Assembly: GCA_027314165.1 (NCBI GenBank) | Contig: DAHVCH010000003.1 | Coordinates: 19,038 to 83,037, forward strand | DNA length: 64,000 nt | Reading direction: 5' to 3' | DNA from: Thermoplasmata archaeon | Lineage (GTDB): Archaea; Thermoplasmatota; Thermoplasmata; Lutacidiplasmatales; UBA184 | In this document: positions 8,741-16,376 of the stretch, piece by piece | Layout of the letters: each line of letters begins with the position of its first letter | How positions within the stretch are numbered: the first letter of the stretch is position 1 | Notes under the pieces: model-generated | The model's database searches: none | What the model was told of the DNA's origin: nothing | What the model saw: only the letters and a program-made list of their open reading frames with translations | Made by a program: the position numbers and the translations under genes

Positions 8741-10525
8741 GTGCGGGCGAACAACGATACCGTGGCGAACGAGCGCGTTGCCGTCATTCTTCTCGAGATC
8801 GCGGACCTCCTCGACCTGGAGGGCGTCAAGTTCAAGCCGGAGGCCTACCGGCGGGCCGCCCGGGCGCTGCAGCAATCCCCCGAGGAGACCGAGGAGCTCG
8901 TCCGAACGGGGAGGATCGACCAGGTTCCCGGGGTCGGCGAGGCGATCTCGGAGAAGGTCCGCGAGTTCGTCAAGACCGGGGAGGTCCACTACCTGGAGAA
9001 GCTCCGGAACCTGTGGCCCCCAGGACTCCTCGAGCTCATGCGGCTGGAGGGAGTGGGACCGAAGACGACCCGACGGTTCTACCTGGAGTTCCAGGTGAAA
9101 GGACCGGAGGACCTCCAGCGTCTCATCCAGGAGAAGAAGCTCGAGGGGGTCTTCGGCTTCGGGCCCCGGAAGATCGAGCTCCTGCAGAGGGCCCTCTCGA
9201 AAGGGGTCTCCGCCGCCGGCGCGAGCCCCGAGAGCGGGCGGACCCCGCTCCCCGAGGCCCAGCAGCGGATGGAGGAGCTGCTCGAGTCCTTACGTGAAAG
9301 CCAGGCCCCGTTCGAGAAGCTGGTCTTCGCGGGAAGCCTTCGCCGAAGGAGGGAGACGGTGGGCGACCTCGACCTCCTCGCGACCTCTTCTCGCCCACGG
9401 GAGGTCATGGAGCGCTTCACCCACCTCCCTCAGGTGCAGGAGGTCCGGCTCTCCGGAGACACGAAGTCCACGGTGGTGCTCACGGGAGGGCTGCAGGTCG
9501 ACCTGAGGGTCGTCCCGTCCCAAGCCTTCGGCGCGGCGCTGCAGTACTTTACCGGGTCGAAGGACCACAACGTCCACCTTCGGGCGCTTGCGAACCGGAA
9601 AGGGCTCAGCATCAACGAGTACGGGCTCACGCGCGACGAACAACTGGTCCCTGCCCCCACGGAGGAGGAAGTGTACGCCGCCGTGGGGCTATCGTGGATC
9701 CCGCCGGAGCTGCGGGAGAACCAGGGAGAGATCGAGGCCGCCCAGGAGGGAGAGCTGCCCGCCGTCGTGGGCGACGCGGACCTGAAGGGCGAGCTCCACA
9801 TCCACGTGCCACCCTCGATCGAACAGGAGGACCTCCTCCCCTGGGTCGAGGAGCTTCGGGCGCTGCACCTCACCTACGGCGGTTTCGTCGTCCGGGCCTC
9901 CGAGGTCGACCGCGAGGACCGGACGCTCGAGCAGCTGCGGAACGCGCTGCCCCGCGAGGTCGAGGGGGTCCGGGTGTTCCTCGGCCTCGAGGTGACGTTG
10001 GACCCGAAGACCCGACCTACGGCCCCGGCGGGCGCGGACTACCTGGTCCTCCGACCACCGGAGAAGCCCCTCGCGAACCCGAAGGAGTCCGCCCGAGCGT
10101 GGACCTCCCCCCCTTCCTCCGCCGCCGCGATGTTTGCGCACGTGGACCCGGGGTCCCTCGCCTCCGCGGGGCTGGAATGGAAGGACCTCCTGCCCGAGGA
10201 GGGGGAGGAGAACGGGCTCCCGCTCGAGCTCGCCGTGCGCCACGACGGGGTGGCGACGGGGACCGCGCTCGTACGGGGAGCGAGCCGACGTTCGGCCCGG
10301 TTCGTCCTCTCCGGAGCTCCGCGCTCGCCCGAGGAACTCCCTCGCCTTCTGCTCGCGGCGGGGATCGCCAGGAGGGCCTGGGTCCCTCCGCACCAGGTCG
10401 TCAACGCCAGCTCGGAACCTATGTCCACGCTTCGCAACCCTGCGAACCCTCCGAGCGCAAGCCCGAAGGGGCCCGGGCCACCGAAGAGAAGCGGGTCGAA
10501 GAAACGGGACGGACCTCCCGCCTGA
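8741..10525 (+). CDS. polX: Family X DNA polymerase with degenerate PHP domain
   Basis: Repair polymerase of about 594 residues, likely used in base-excision gap filling. The N-terminal 8-kDa-like domain and helix-hairpin-helix repeats appear as VPGVGEAISEK and LEGVGPKTTRRFY. The polymerase active site has AGSLRRRRETVGDLDLL with the Asp pair, and the third Asp in VDLRVVPS. HNVHLRALANRKGLSINEYGL is typical of PolX. The C-terminal third corresponds to the PHP phosphoesterase domain but retains only the first HxH (GELHIH). The SDG and DHS-type metal ligands expected later are not recognisable, so nuclease activity is doubtful. The GTG start follows a weak box (CTTAGGG) by about 25 bases; GTG 8762 is an alternative. 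Confidence 0.88.
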   Translation: MRANNDTVANERVAVILLEIADLLDLEGVKFKPEAYRRAARALQQSPEETEELVRTGRIDQVPGVGEAISEKVREFVKTGEVHYLEKLRNLWPPGLLELMRLEGVGPKTTRRFYLEFQVKGPEDLQRLIQEKKLEGVFGFGPRKIELLQRALSKGVSAAGASPESGRTPLPEAQQRMEELLESLRESQAPFEKLVFAGSLRRRRETVGDLDLLATSSRPREVMERFTHLPQVQEVRLSGDTKSTVVLTGGLQVDLRVVPSQAFGAALQYFTGSKDHNVHLRALANRKGLSINEYGLTRDEQLVPAPTEEEVYAAVGLSWIPPELRENQGEIEAAQEGELPAVVGDADLKGELHIHVPPSIEQEDLLPWVEELRALHLTYGGFVVRASEVDREDRTLEQLRNALPREVEGVRVFLGLEVTLDPKTRPTAPAGADYLVLRPPEKPLANPKESARAWTSPPSSAAAMFAHVDPGSLASAGLEWKDLLPEEGEENGLPLELAVRHDGVATGTALVRGASRRSARFVLSGAPRSPEELPRLLLAAGIARRAWVPPHQVVNASSEPMSTLRNPANPPSASPKGPGPPKRSGSKKRDGPPA

Positions 10526-10580
10526 GGACGCGCGACGCCCCCTCCGACCCCTCAAGAGGGAGGACGCTCCTACGGCTCCT

Positions 10581-11363
10581 GTGCGCGCCCACCGCCGTCC
10601 GAGCCCTCGGCGCACCCCGGCCTACCGAAGGCCCGCCACCGCCGCCACACGCTACGTGGTCTTCGACGTGGGAGGCGTGCTCATCCGGTGGGACGACCGA
10701 CGGGTGATGGACGAGGTGGCACGCCGCCTCCACGCCGATCGAGAGCGGATGTACGACCTGCTCCATCGCTTCCGACCCGCCTTGCAGGCGGGGCGAGGCG
10801 ACGTCGACGCGTTCTGGGAAGGTTTTGAGAGAGAGCTCGGGCGCGAGGTCGCCCCTTCCGTGCGCGCGCTCTGGTGGCGGCTCCTGGAGCGGGAAGCGCG
10901 CCCGAGGACCGACGTCCTGAGATGGGCCGGGGAGCTCCGGGGGATGGGGTTCCGAACGGCACTGTTCTCCAACACCGACGCCTCGCACCGGCGCTACTTC
11001 TCGGAGAGATGGGGGAGGGACTTCTCGCCCCGCCTCCTTTCCTACGAGCTCGGGGTCGTCAAGCCGGCCCCAGAGGCGTTCCGGCGCGCCAGGGCGAAGC
11101 TCGGGGCCCGGGCCTCGGAGATCTGCTTGCTGGACGACGTCGGAGCGAACGTGCGGGCCGCCCAGGCGGACGGATGGCGGGGCCACAAGTTCCAGAGCGT
11201 GGCCGGCGCACGGAGGTTCCTGCAGCGGCTGGGCTGGCTCCCCCGTTCCCCGCGTGCTCGTGGACAGCTTGGCCGCGCCGCGAAGGACCGCGCGGGGAGG
11301 AGAGCGGGTGGCCGGGTGACGAAGAGGCCGCAACGCGTCCGGGCGACCGCGCGTCCTGCGTAG
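10581..11363 (+). CDS. HAD-superfamily hydrolase (subfamily IA-like)
   Basis: About 260 residues. Motif I is VVFDVGGVLIRW (nucleophile Asp29, second Asp replaced by Gly as in the FDLGNVL variant group). Motif II is LFSNTDASH, the lysine is in GVVKPAPEAF, and motif III is CLLDDVGANVRAAQ. A helical cap lies between motifs I and II, which fits a small phosphatase or haloacid-dehalogenase-like hydrolase; the substrate is unknown. The last 50 residues are Arg/Ala-rich and probably disordered. The start is uncertain: GTG 10581 gives a 25-residue leader, and GTG 10656 begins directly at motif I. The preceding polX stop is 55 bases upstream, so co-transcription is possible. Confidence 0.82.
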   Translation: MRAHRRPSPRRTPAYRRPATAATRYVVFDVGGVLIRWDDRRVMDEVARRLHADRERMYDLLHRFRPALQAGRGDVDAFWEGFERELGREVAPSVRALWWRLLEREARPRTDVLRWAGELRGMGFRTALFSNTDASHRRYFSERWGRDFSPRLLSYELGVVKPAPEAFRRARAKLGARASEICLLDDVGANVRAAQADGWRGHKFQSVAGARRFLQRLGWLPRSPRARGQLGRAAKDRAGRRAGGRVTKRPQRVRATARPA

Positions 11364-11404
11364 CCTAGCCCGCGCTCCGAAGGAGGGCCACGCGGGGCGG
11401 CGGG

Positions 11405-12319
11405 CTACGCCGCCACCATTCGCTCGAGCGCGCGACGTGCCTTCACGATCGTGGGCGCGGGCACGTCGATCTGGAACTTCATGTCCCTCAGGGAGTTCCG
11501 CAGCTTCTCGAGCGTGTTCTTCTTCATGAACGGGCACACCGCCTCGGGGGAGAGCGGGAGGAAGTTGGTCGTCGTGTTGACCTTGCGCATCCGGTGCAGG
11601 ATGCCGATCTCCGTCGCGATGAGCACCTCGGGGCTCCGGGTCTCGTTCGCGTAGCGCATCATCCCGTCGGTGGACAGGACCCGGTCGACGTCCGGTAGGA
11701 CCTCGGTGGAGCACCCGCACTCCGGGTGGGCCACCAGCTCCGCTCCCGGGTGCTCTGCCCGCATGCGGCGCACCGTATCGGGCCGCATCCGGGTGTGGAC
11801 GAAGCAGTCCCCCGCCCACAGGTGCATGTTCTTCCGGCCGATCTTCCGCTTCACGTAGTCGCCGAGGAACATGTCCGGAAGGAACAGGACCTCCTTCGAT
11901 TCGGGGATCCGACGGACGATGTCGAGCGCGTTCGACGAGGTGCAGCAGTAGTCGCTCTCGGCCTTCACCTCGGCGGAGGTGTTGACGTAGCTCACCACCA
12001 CCGCCCCGGGGTGCTCCGCCTTCCACGCTCGAAGCTGGTCCGCCGTGATCGAGTCGGAGAGCGAGCAGCCGGCCTCCAGGTCGGGAAGGAGCACCGTCTT
12101 CTCCGGGTTGAGGATCTTCGCCGTCTCGGCCATGAAAAGCACCCCGGAGAAAACGATCACCTTGGCGTCGGTCCCCATCGCCATGCGGGAGAGGTAGAGC
12201 GAGTCCCCCACGTGGTCGGCGACGTCCTGGATCTCCCCCAGCTGATAGTTGTGGGCGAGGATCACCGCGTTTCGGCGGCGCTTGAGCTCCTGGACCTCCT
12301 CGACCAACGATGGCGACAT
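11405..12319 (-). CDS. nadA: Quinolinate synthase A
   Basis: Condenses iminoaspartate with dihydroxyacetone phosphate to quinolinate for NAD synthesis, using a [4Fe-4S] cluster. At 304 residues it is the normal length. It shows AHNYQLGEIQDVADHVGDS at the start, LPDLEAGCSLSDS, the cluster cysteines in DYCCTSSNA, HPECGCSTEV and AVCPFMKKN, and VNTTTNFLPLS. ATG 12319 matches the family N-terminus; an in-frame extension upstream covers only intergenic DNA and the end of nadC. A CTTATCT box sits about 43 bases before the start, just after a perfect hairpin that follows nadC. It can therefore be transcribed either from its own promoter or by read-through from nadC. No aspartate oxidase or dehydrogenase partner is seen in the window. 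Confidence 0.97.
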   Translation of the reverse strand: MSPSLVEEVQELKRRRNAVILAHNYQLGEIQDVADHVGDSLYLSRMAMGTDAKVIVFSGVLFMAETAKILNPEKTVLLPDLEAGCSLSDSITADQLRAWKAEHPGAVVVSYVNTSAEVKAESDYCCTSSNALDIVRRIPESKEVLFLPDMFLGDYVKRKIGRKNMHLWAGDCFVHTRMRPDTVRRMRAEHPGAELVAHPECGCSTEVLPDVDRVLSTDGMMRYANETRSPEVLIATEIGILHRMRKVNTTTNFLPLSPEAVCPFMKKNTLEKLRNSLRDMKFQIDVPAPTIVKARRALERMVAA

Positions 12320-12364
12320 TGAAGGGTCCACCCCCCCACCGGGGGAGGGACGATGGGGAGATAA

Positions 12365-12383
12365 GGCGGCCCGATGGGCCGCC
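12365..12383 (-). terminator. Perfect hairpin between nadC and nadA
   Basis: GGCGGCCC and GGGCCGCC form an 8-bp stem with a 3-nt loop directly after the nadC stop codon. It is followed by TTATC on the minus strand, which is also the putative nadA TATA box. It could end nadC transcription, act as an RNA-processing site, or regulate nadA. Confidence 0.5.
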
Positions 12384-13313
12384 CTACCGGCCGCGTCCGG
12401 AGGGTCCTGCCGGGCGGACGACCATGTGGAAGGGGAGGGCCGCCGCGGAATGGGTGATCCCTCCAAGCGACACCACGTCGGCCCCGGCCCGGGCGTAGGC
12501 CGCGACATTCCTCTCGGTGATGCCCCCAGAGACCTCCACGACGACCTTCCCACGATGCCCTGAGCGCTCCAGCCCTCGCAAGAGGGTCCGGACCTGCCGG
12601 GGGGTGAGGTTGTCGATGAGCAGCCGGTCGGCGCCGCCGCGCACCGCCTCGGCAGCCTCCCGCGCGGTCCGCACCTCCACGATGACAGGGTGGGCCGCCT
12701 TGCGGTGGGAGCGGACTCTCGCGAGCAGCGTCGGGAGGTCGACCAGGGCGAGGTGATTGCTCTTGAGGAGGACCGAGGAGGAGAGGTCCCGGCGGTGCGG
12801 GTCCCCGCCCCCGTGGACCACGGCCGACTTCTCGAGGTCGCGCAGGCCGGGCAACGTCTTCCGGGTCGCGGCCACGACGGTCCCGGTTCCCGCCCGGTCG
12901 GCCGCCTGCACCACGCGCGCGGTGGCGGTCGCCACCCCCGAGAGGTGCATCAGGGCATTGAGGAGCGTCCTCTCGCAGGCCAGGAGGCTCCGGGCCTGTC
13001 CCTCGAGCTCCAGCACGACGTCGCCGGGCCGTACGCGCTGGCCATCCCGCCGCCGCGGCCGGGCCCGGACCCGCATGGCCCGAGCGATGGCCACGGCCGC
13101 GGACATCCCGCTCAGCACTCCGGACGCCTGCGCCTCGACGCTTCCCCGGGCCCGAAGCCCGGGAGGAAGGGACCGTAGCCCCGTGAGGTCCGCCCGCGCG
13201 CGGTCCTCCTCCAGCCAGCGCTCGGCCATCCGGGCGATCCCGGCGGCGGTCAGGTCAGGGGTCTCGAGACCGAACCGCCGGTACCCCGGCGCCCGGGGGC
13301 CTGTCCTTCGCAT
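12384..13313 (-). CDS. nadC: Nicotinate-nucleotide pyrophosphorylase (quinolinate phosphoribosyltransferase)
   Basis: Converts quinolinate and PRPP to nicotinate mononucleotide, the step after NadA, whose gene follows 64 bases downstream. At 309 residues it is slightly longer than usual. Family marks are ERTLLNALMHLSGVATAT, TRKTLPGLRDLEKSAVVHGGGDPHR, a lone KSNHLAL lysine block, and the barrel end VEVSGGITERNVAAYARAGADVVSLGGITHSA. The start ATG at 13313 lies nine bases after the stop of the upstream ATPase gene, so both are likely on one transcript. Confidence in the function is very high. Confidence 0.96.
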   Translation of the reverse strand: MRRTGPRAPGYRRFGLETPDLTAAGIARMAERWLEEDRARADLTGLRSLPPGLRARGSVEAQASGVLSGMSAAVAIARAMRVRARPRRRDGQRVRPGDVVLELEGQARSLLACERTLLNALMHLSGVATATARVVQAADRAGTGTVVAATRKTLPGLRDLEKSAVVHGGGDPHRRDLSSSVLLKSNHLALVDLPTLLARVRSHRKAAHPVIVEVRTAREAAEAVRGGADRLLIDNLTPRQVRTLLRGLERSGHRGKVVVEVSGGITERNVAAYARAGADVVSLGGITHSAAALPFHMVVRPAGPSGRGR

Positions 13314-13322
13314 GGGTCGCCT

Positions 13323-15884
13323 CTAGCCTTCGGTCCGGGCGGTCTGCGATTTCGACGAGCCGGAGGAAGGGGCGGCCGACGTGCCCGGTGTCGGGAGAGG
13401 GAGACCTTTCGCGGCGAGCGTGGCGCGCACCTTCTCGAGCTCCGGGAGCATGTCGGGGCGGATGGTCCGGAAGGAGCGGCTCTCGAGCTCGAGGAGCTTC
13501 TGACGGGCGGACTCGTAGTCCCCGCGCTGGACCGAGAGCTCACAGAGACGCAGGAGCACCTCGAGCTCGTCCGGCTCCAGCGACACGTCCCGGGCCTGGC
13601 GGTAGGCATCCAGGAGCGCGAGCTCCGCGTGCGAGAGGTCCCCGCGGGCCTGGAGGAGACGGCCCTCGTTCAGCGCGACCTGGATGAGGGCGATCTTGTC
13701 GCCGACACGCTCCAGATGGCCGCGGGCCCGACGGTTCAGGTCCTCCGCCTGATCGAGCTCTCCCAATCGGAGCTTCAGGTCCGCCATGTTGAACTCGCAC
13801 CAGCCGAGCATCCGCGGGTCCTTGCCCCTCTCGGCGAGGTGGAGCGCGCGGTCCATCTGCCGGATGGCTTCGCTGAGCCCCACCTGTTCGAGGTAGAAGA
13901 GGGCGAGATTGTTCGCCGCCGTCGCGGCCTCGCTCGCTTCTCCGCGGGCCTCCAGCTCCTCGATCGGCCCCCGGTAGAGCGCCTCGACCTCGGCCACGGG
14001 AGGGGCGGGACGGGTCATCGTCTTCACGTTCGCGAGCGAGATCCTCGACCGAACGACGTCCATCGGGCTCTGGGCCTTCTCGAAGTAGACGCGGGAGCTC
14101 TCGTACTCCTTCTCCGCATCCGGGTACCGCCCCCGATAGAACTCCACGGTGCCGCGCAGGCGGTGGGCGTGGCCGACCAGCTGCGGGTCGCCGTCCTTCC
14201 CCAGGGCCTCCAGCGCCTCGTCCGTGAGCGGGAACGCCCGCTGCATCTCCCCGGCGTGGGTGAGGATCTTCGCCATGTGGATCGCGAGCCGGGCCCGGTC
14301 CTTCGGAGAGAAGGCGTCGCGGCTCCGATGGGCCTGTCCCAGGAGGTCCTCCAGGACGGCGGTCGCCCGGGGCAGCTCCCCGAAGGCGTCGAGCTCGAGG
14401 GCGAGCTCGATCGCGAGCGAGGTCTCCCCGCTGCGGTCCCCGGGTCGGAGGCGCCGGTGCACCTCCAGCGCCCGCTCCAGGTGGTGCGCCGCGGTCTGGG
14501 GGGAGAGGGACTTCTTGCCGAGCTCGGCGGCGCGCAGGTTGTACTCGAGCGCCTTCTCATCGGACCCGGAGAGGAACCAGTGGCGGGCGAGCTCGTAGAT
14601 GAGCCGGGGGTCCGGCGTCCCCTCGCGGGGAAGTTCACGCTCGAGGGTCTCGGCGACCTTGCGATGGAGGATGGCGCGGCGCACCTCGGTCAGGGAGGTG
14701 TAGACCTCCGCCCGCAGCTCGTCGTGGACGAACTCGTACCGCTCTCCGCCCTTCTCCCGGAGCAGTCCCCGACGCACCAGGGACTCCACCGCTTCGGCCA
14801 GCTTCTCCTCCTCCTCCCCGCTCGCGCGATGGAGGAGGGGGAAGGGGAACTCCTTGCCCAGGACGCTCGCGTACGAGAGGGCCCTCCGCTCCGGCTCCCT
14901 CATCTCCCGGAGCCTGCGGCGCAAGGCCTGGCGAAGCTCCTCGCCCCGCGGCAGCTCCGTGGCCGAGGATCCCGCGAGCGACTCGGTCGTGGAGGCGGGC
15001 GCGAGGAGCTCTCCCCGGACCAGCTGCTCCAGGAAGAGCGGGTTCCCCTCCGTGAGCGTGAGCCACTTCGTGAGCGTCGCCTCCGGCACGCGCTTCCCCT
15101 GCGCGAGCGCCTCGACGAACTCGGCCGCCTCTGGCTCGGTGAGGGGACGCAGCGGGAGACGGCGGAGCAGCCCCTCCTTCCCCAGGCCCTCCAGGTGGAC
15201 ACGGACGTGGGTGGGGATCTCCGCTTCCGGCAGCGAGGTGACGACGATCATGAGCGAGGCGTTCCGGGTCCGACGGGCCAGGAAGCTCAGGAACTCGAGC
15301 GATCCCTCGTCCGCGTGATGCAGGTCCTCCAGCACGAGCAGCAGAGGGGACTCGGCGGCCACGTCCTCGAGGTGCGCGGAGAGGCCGTCGAAGAGCTCCA
15401 TCCGCCCCTCCTCGACGCTCGGGGCATCGCCCGATAGCGCCTCGAGCAGCCGGGCCTCGCGGTCCTGGGCGCTCTCCGTCTCCCCTTCGAAAGGGAGCAT
15501 GCCCAGGGGCATGAGCGACCGCCCTTTTCGGTCGAAGGGACGGAGGATGCCGATCCCGGCGACCCCCACGTTCGACACGCCCCGGTCGGATTCCTCCGCC
15601 AGTCGGCGGACCGTGGGAAGGTTCCGAAGCGCTTCCTGCAGGACGAAGTAGGGGGGCGGGAGGTCCATCGGGAGGGCGCGGCCCTCGAGCACGAGGGCGC
15701 CGCGCTCCCGCTCCTCCCGGATGAGCTCGCGGACGAAGACGGACTTCCCGACCCCCGTCGCCCCCACCACAAGGAGCACGGCGGGGCGGCGGGAGGACTC
15801 CTCGTGGAGCAGCTTCCTGGCCTCGGCCAGGACCTCCCGACGGCCGACGAGCTTCGGCTCCGTCCGGCTCGACGCGACCGCCAT
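13323..15884 (-). CDS. AAA/STAND-like ATPase with TPR repeats
   Basis: An 853-residue regulator-like protein. The N-terminal ATPase has Walker A GATGVGKS near residue 44 and Walker B LLLVLEDLHHADEG near residue 190, the LHxAD form seen in MalT/adenylate-cyclase-associated ATPases (AAA_16). A winged-helix-like section follows. From about residue 430 to the end there are helical TPR-like repeats (LYHRKV, ELGKKSLSPQTAAHHLERAL, EFNMADLKLRLGELDQAEDL). No DNA-binding or cyclase domain is visible, so its output is unknown. A CATTATCTC box lies about 38 bases before the ATG. nadC starts nine bases after its stop, suggesting one transcript and possibly a sensor role linked to NAD, though this is only positional inference. 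Confidence 0.75.
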   Translation of the reverse strand: MAVASSRTEPKLVGRREVLAEARKLLHEESSRRPAVLLVVGATGVGKSVFVRELIREERERGALVLEGRALPMDLPPPYFVLQEALRNLPTVRRLAEESDRGVSNVGVAGIGILRPFDRKGRSLMPLGMLPFEGETESAQDREARLLEALSGDAPSVEEGRMELFDGLSAHLEDVAAESPLLLVLEDLHHADEGSLEFLSFLARRTRNASLMIVVTSLPEAEIPTHVRVHLEGLGKEGLLRRLPLRPLTEPEAAEFVEALAQGKRVPEATLTKWLTLTEGNPLFLEQLVRGELLAPASTTESLAGSSATELPRGEELRQALRRRLREMREPERRALSYASVLGKEFPFPLLHRASGEEEEKLAEAVESLVRRGLLREKGGERYEFVHDELRAEVYTSLTEVRRAILHRKVAETLERELPREGTPDPRLIYELARHWFLSGSDEKALEYNLRAAELGKKSLSPQTAAHHLERALEVHRRLRPGDRSGETSLAIELALELDAFGELPRATAVLEDLLGQAHRSRDAFSPKDRARLAIHMAKILTHAGEMQRAFPLTDEALEALGKDGDPQLVGHAHRLRGTVEFYRGRYPDAEKEYESSRVYFEKAQSPMDVVRSRISLANVKTMTRPAPPVAEVEALYRGPIEELEARGEASEAATAANNLALFYLEQVGLSEAIRQMDRALHLAERGKDPRMLGWCEFNMADLKLRLGELDQAEDLNRRARGHLERVGDKIALIQVALNEGRLLQARGDLSHAELALLDAYRQARDVSLEPDELEVLLRLCELSVQRGDYESARQKLLELESRSFRTIRPDMLPELEKVRATLAAKGLPLPTPGTSAAPSSGSSKSQTARTEG

Positions 15885-16093
15885 TTCCCTCCTGGCCCTG
15901 GCCAGGTACCGACCCCGAGATAATGATGGTGGGAGCTATCGAGGAGCGCCCGTACCCTTAAGGGTCGAGGCACCGGTGATGAGGCGTGCCCGCGCGGTCA
16001 CGGACGGCCCCGCTGCGCGGACGGAAGGGCTCGCCGGCCGACCCTGTCGCGGCTCCATCGGCCCGTGCAGTTCCTTCCCCGGCCGGGTTCGAG

Positions 16094-16336
16094 GTGGAGC
16101 GTGTTGTCGTCGACCCGTGCATCGAGGTCACGCAGTGGGTCGCCCCCGAGCTCGGGAACTCCTCCTACCGGATCCTCCTCCCCGACTCGAGGACCGCGGC
16201 CGTCGTGGACCCGGTTCGGGACGTCTACGGGTACCTGGCGGACCTAGGCTCCCAGGAAGAGGGGCAGGATAGGCGCCGGTGGACCTGGAAGGCGCGGGGC
16301 TCCTCGATGCTCTCGGAAGTCGCCCCGCAAGAGTAA
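16094..16336 (+). pseudogene. N-terminal fragment of a metallo-beta-lactamase-fold hydrolase
   Basis: Residues encoded from about 16094 read VERVVVDPC, then ELGNSSYRILLPDS and AAVVDPVRDVYGYL. This matches the first beta strands of the persulfide-dioxygenase/rhodanese-type MBL-fold hydrolases (SYL..D..T..A.VVDP.RDV..YL). The frame then turns into unrelated sequence and stops at 16336, before the metal-binding HxHxDH motif. No promoter is apparent. It is best read as a decayed 5' remnant lying between two intact genes. The alternative, a short real protein, is less likely because the homology stops abruptly near 16250. Confidence 0.45.
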
Positions 16337-16376
16337 TCCCCCTCTTGGAGGGTGTCAAGGCATCTCCGCGCTCTCC

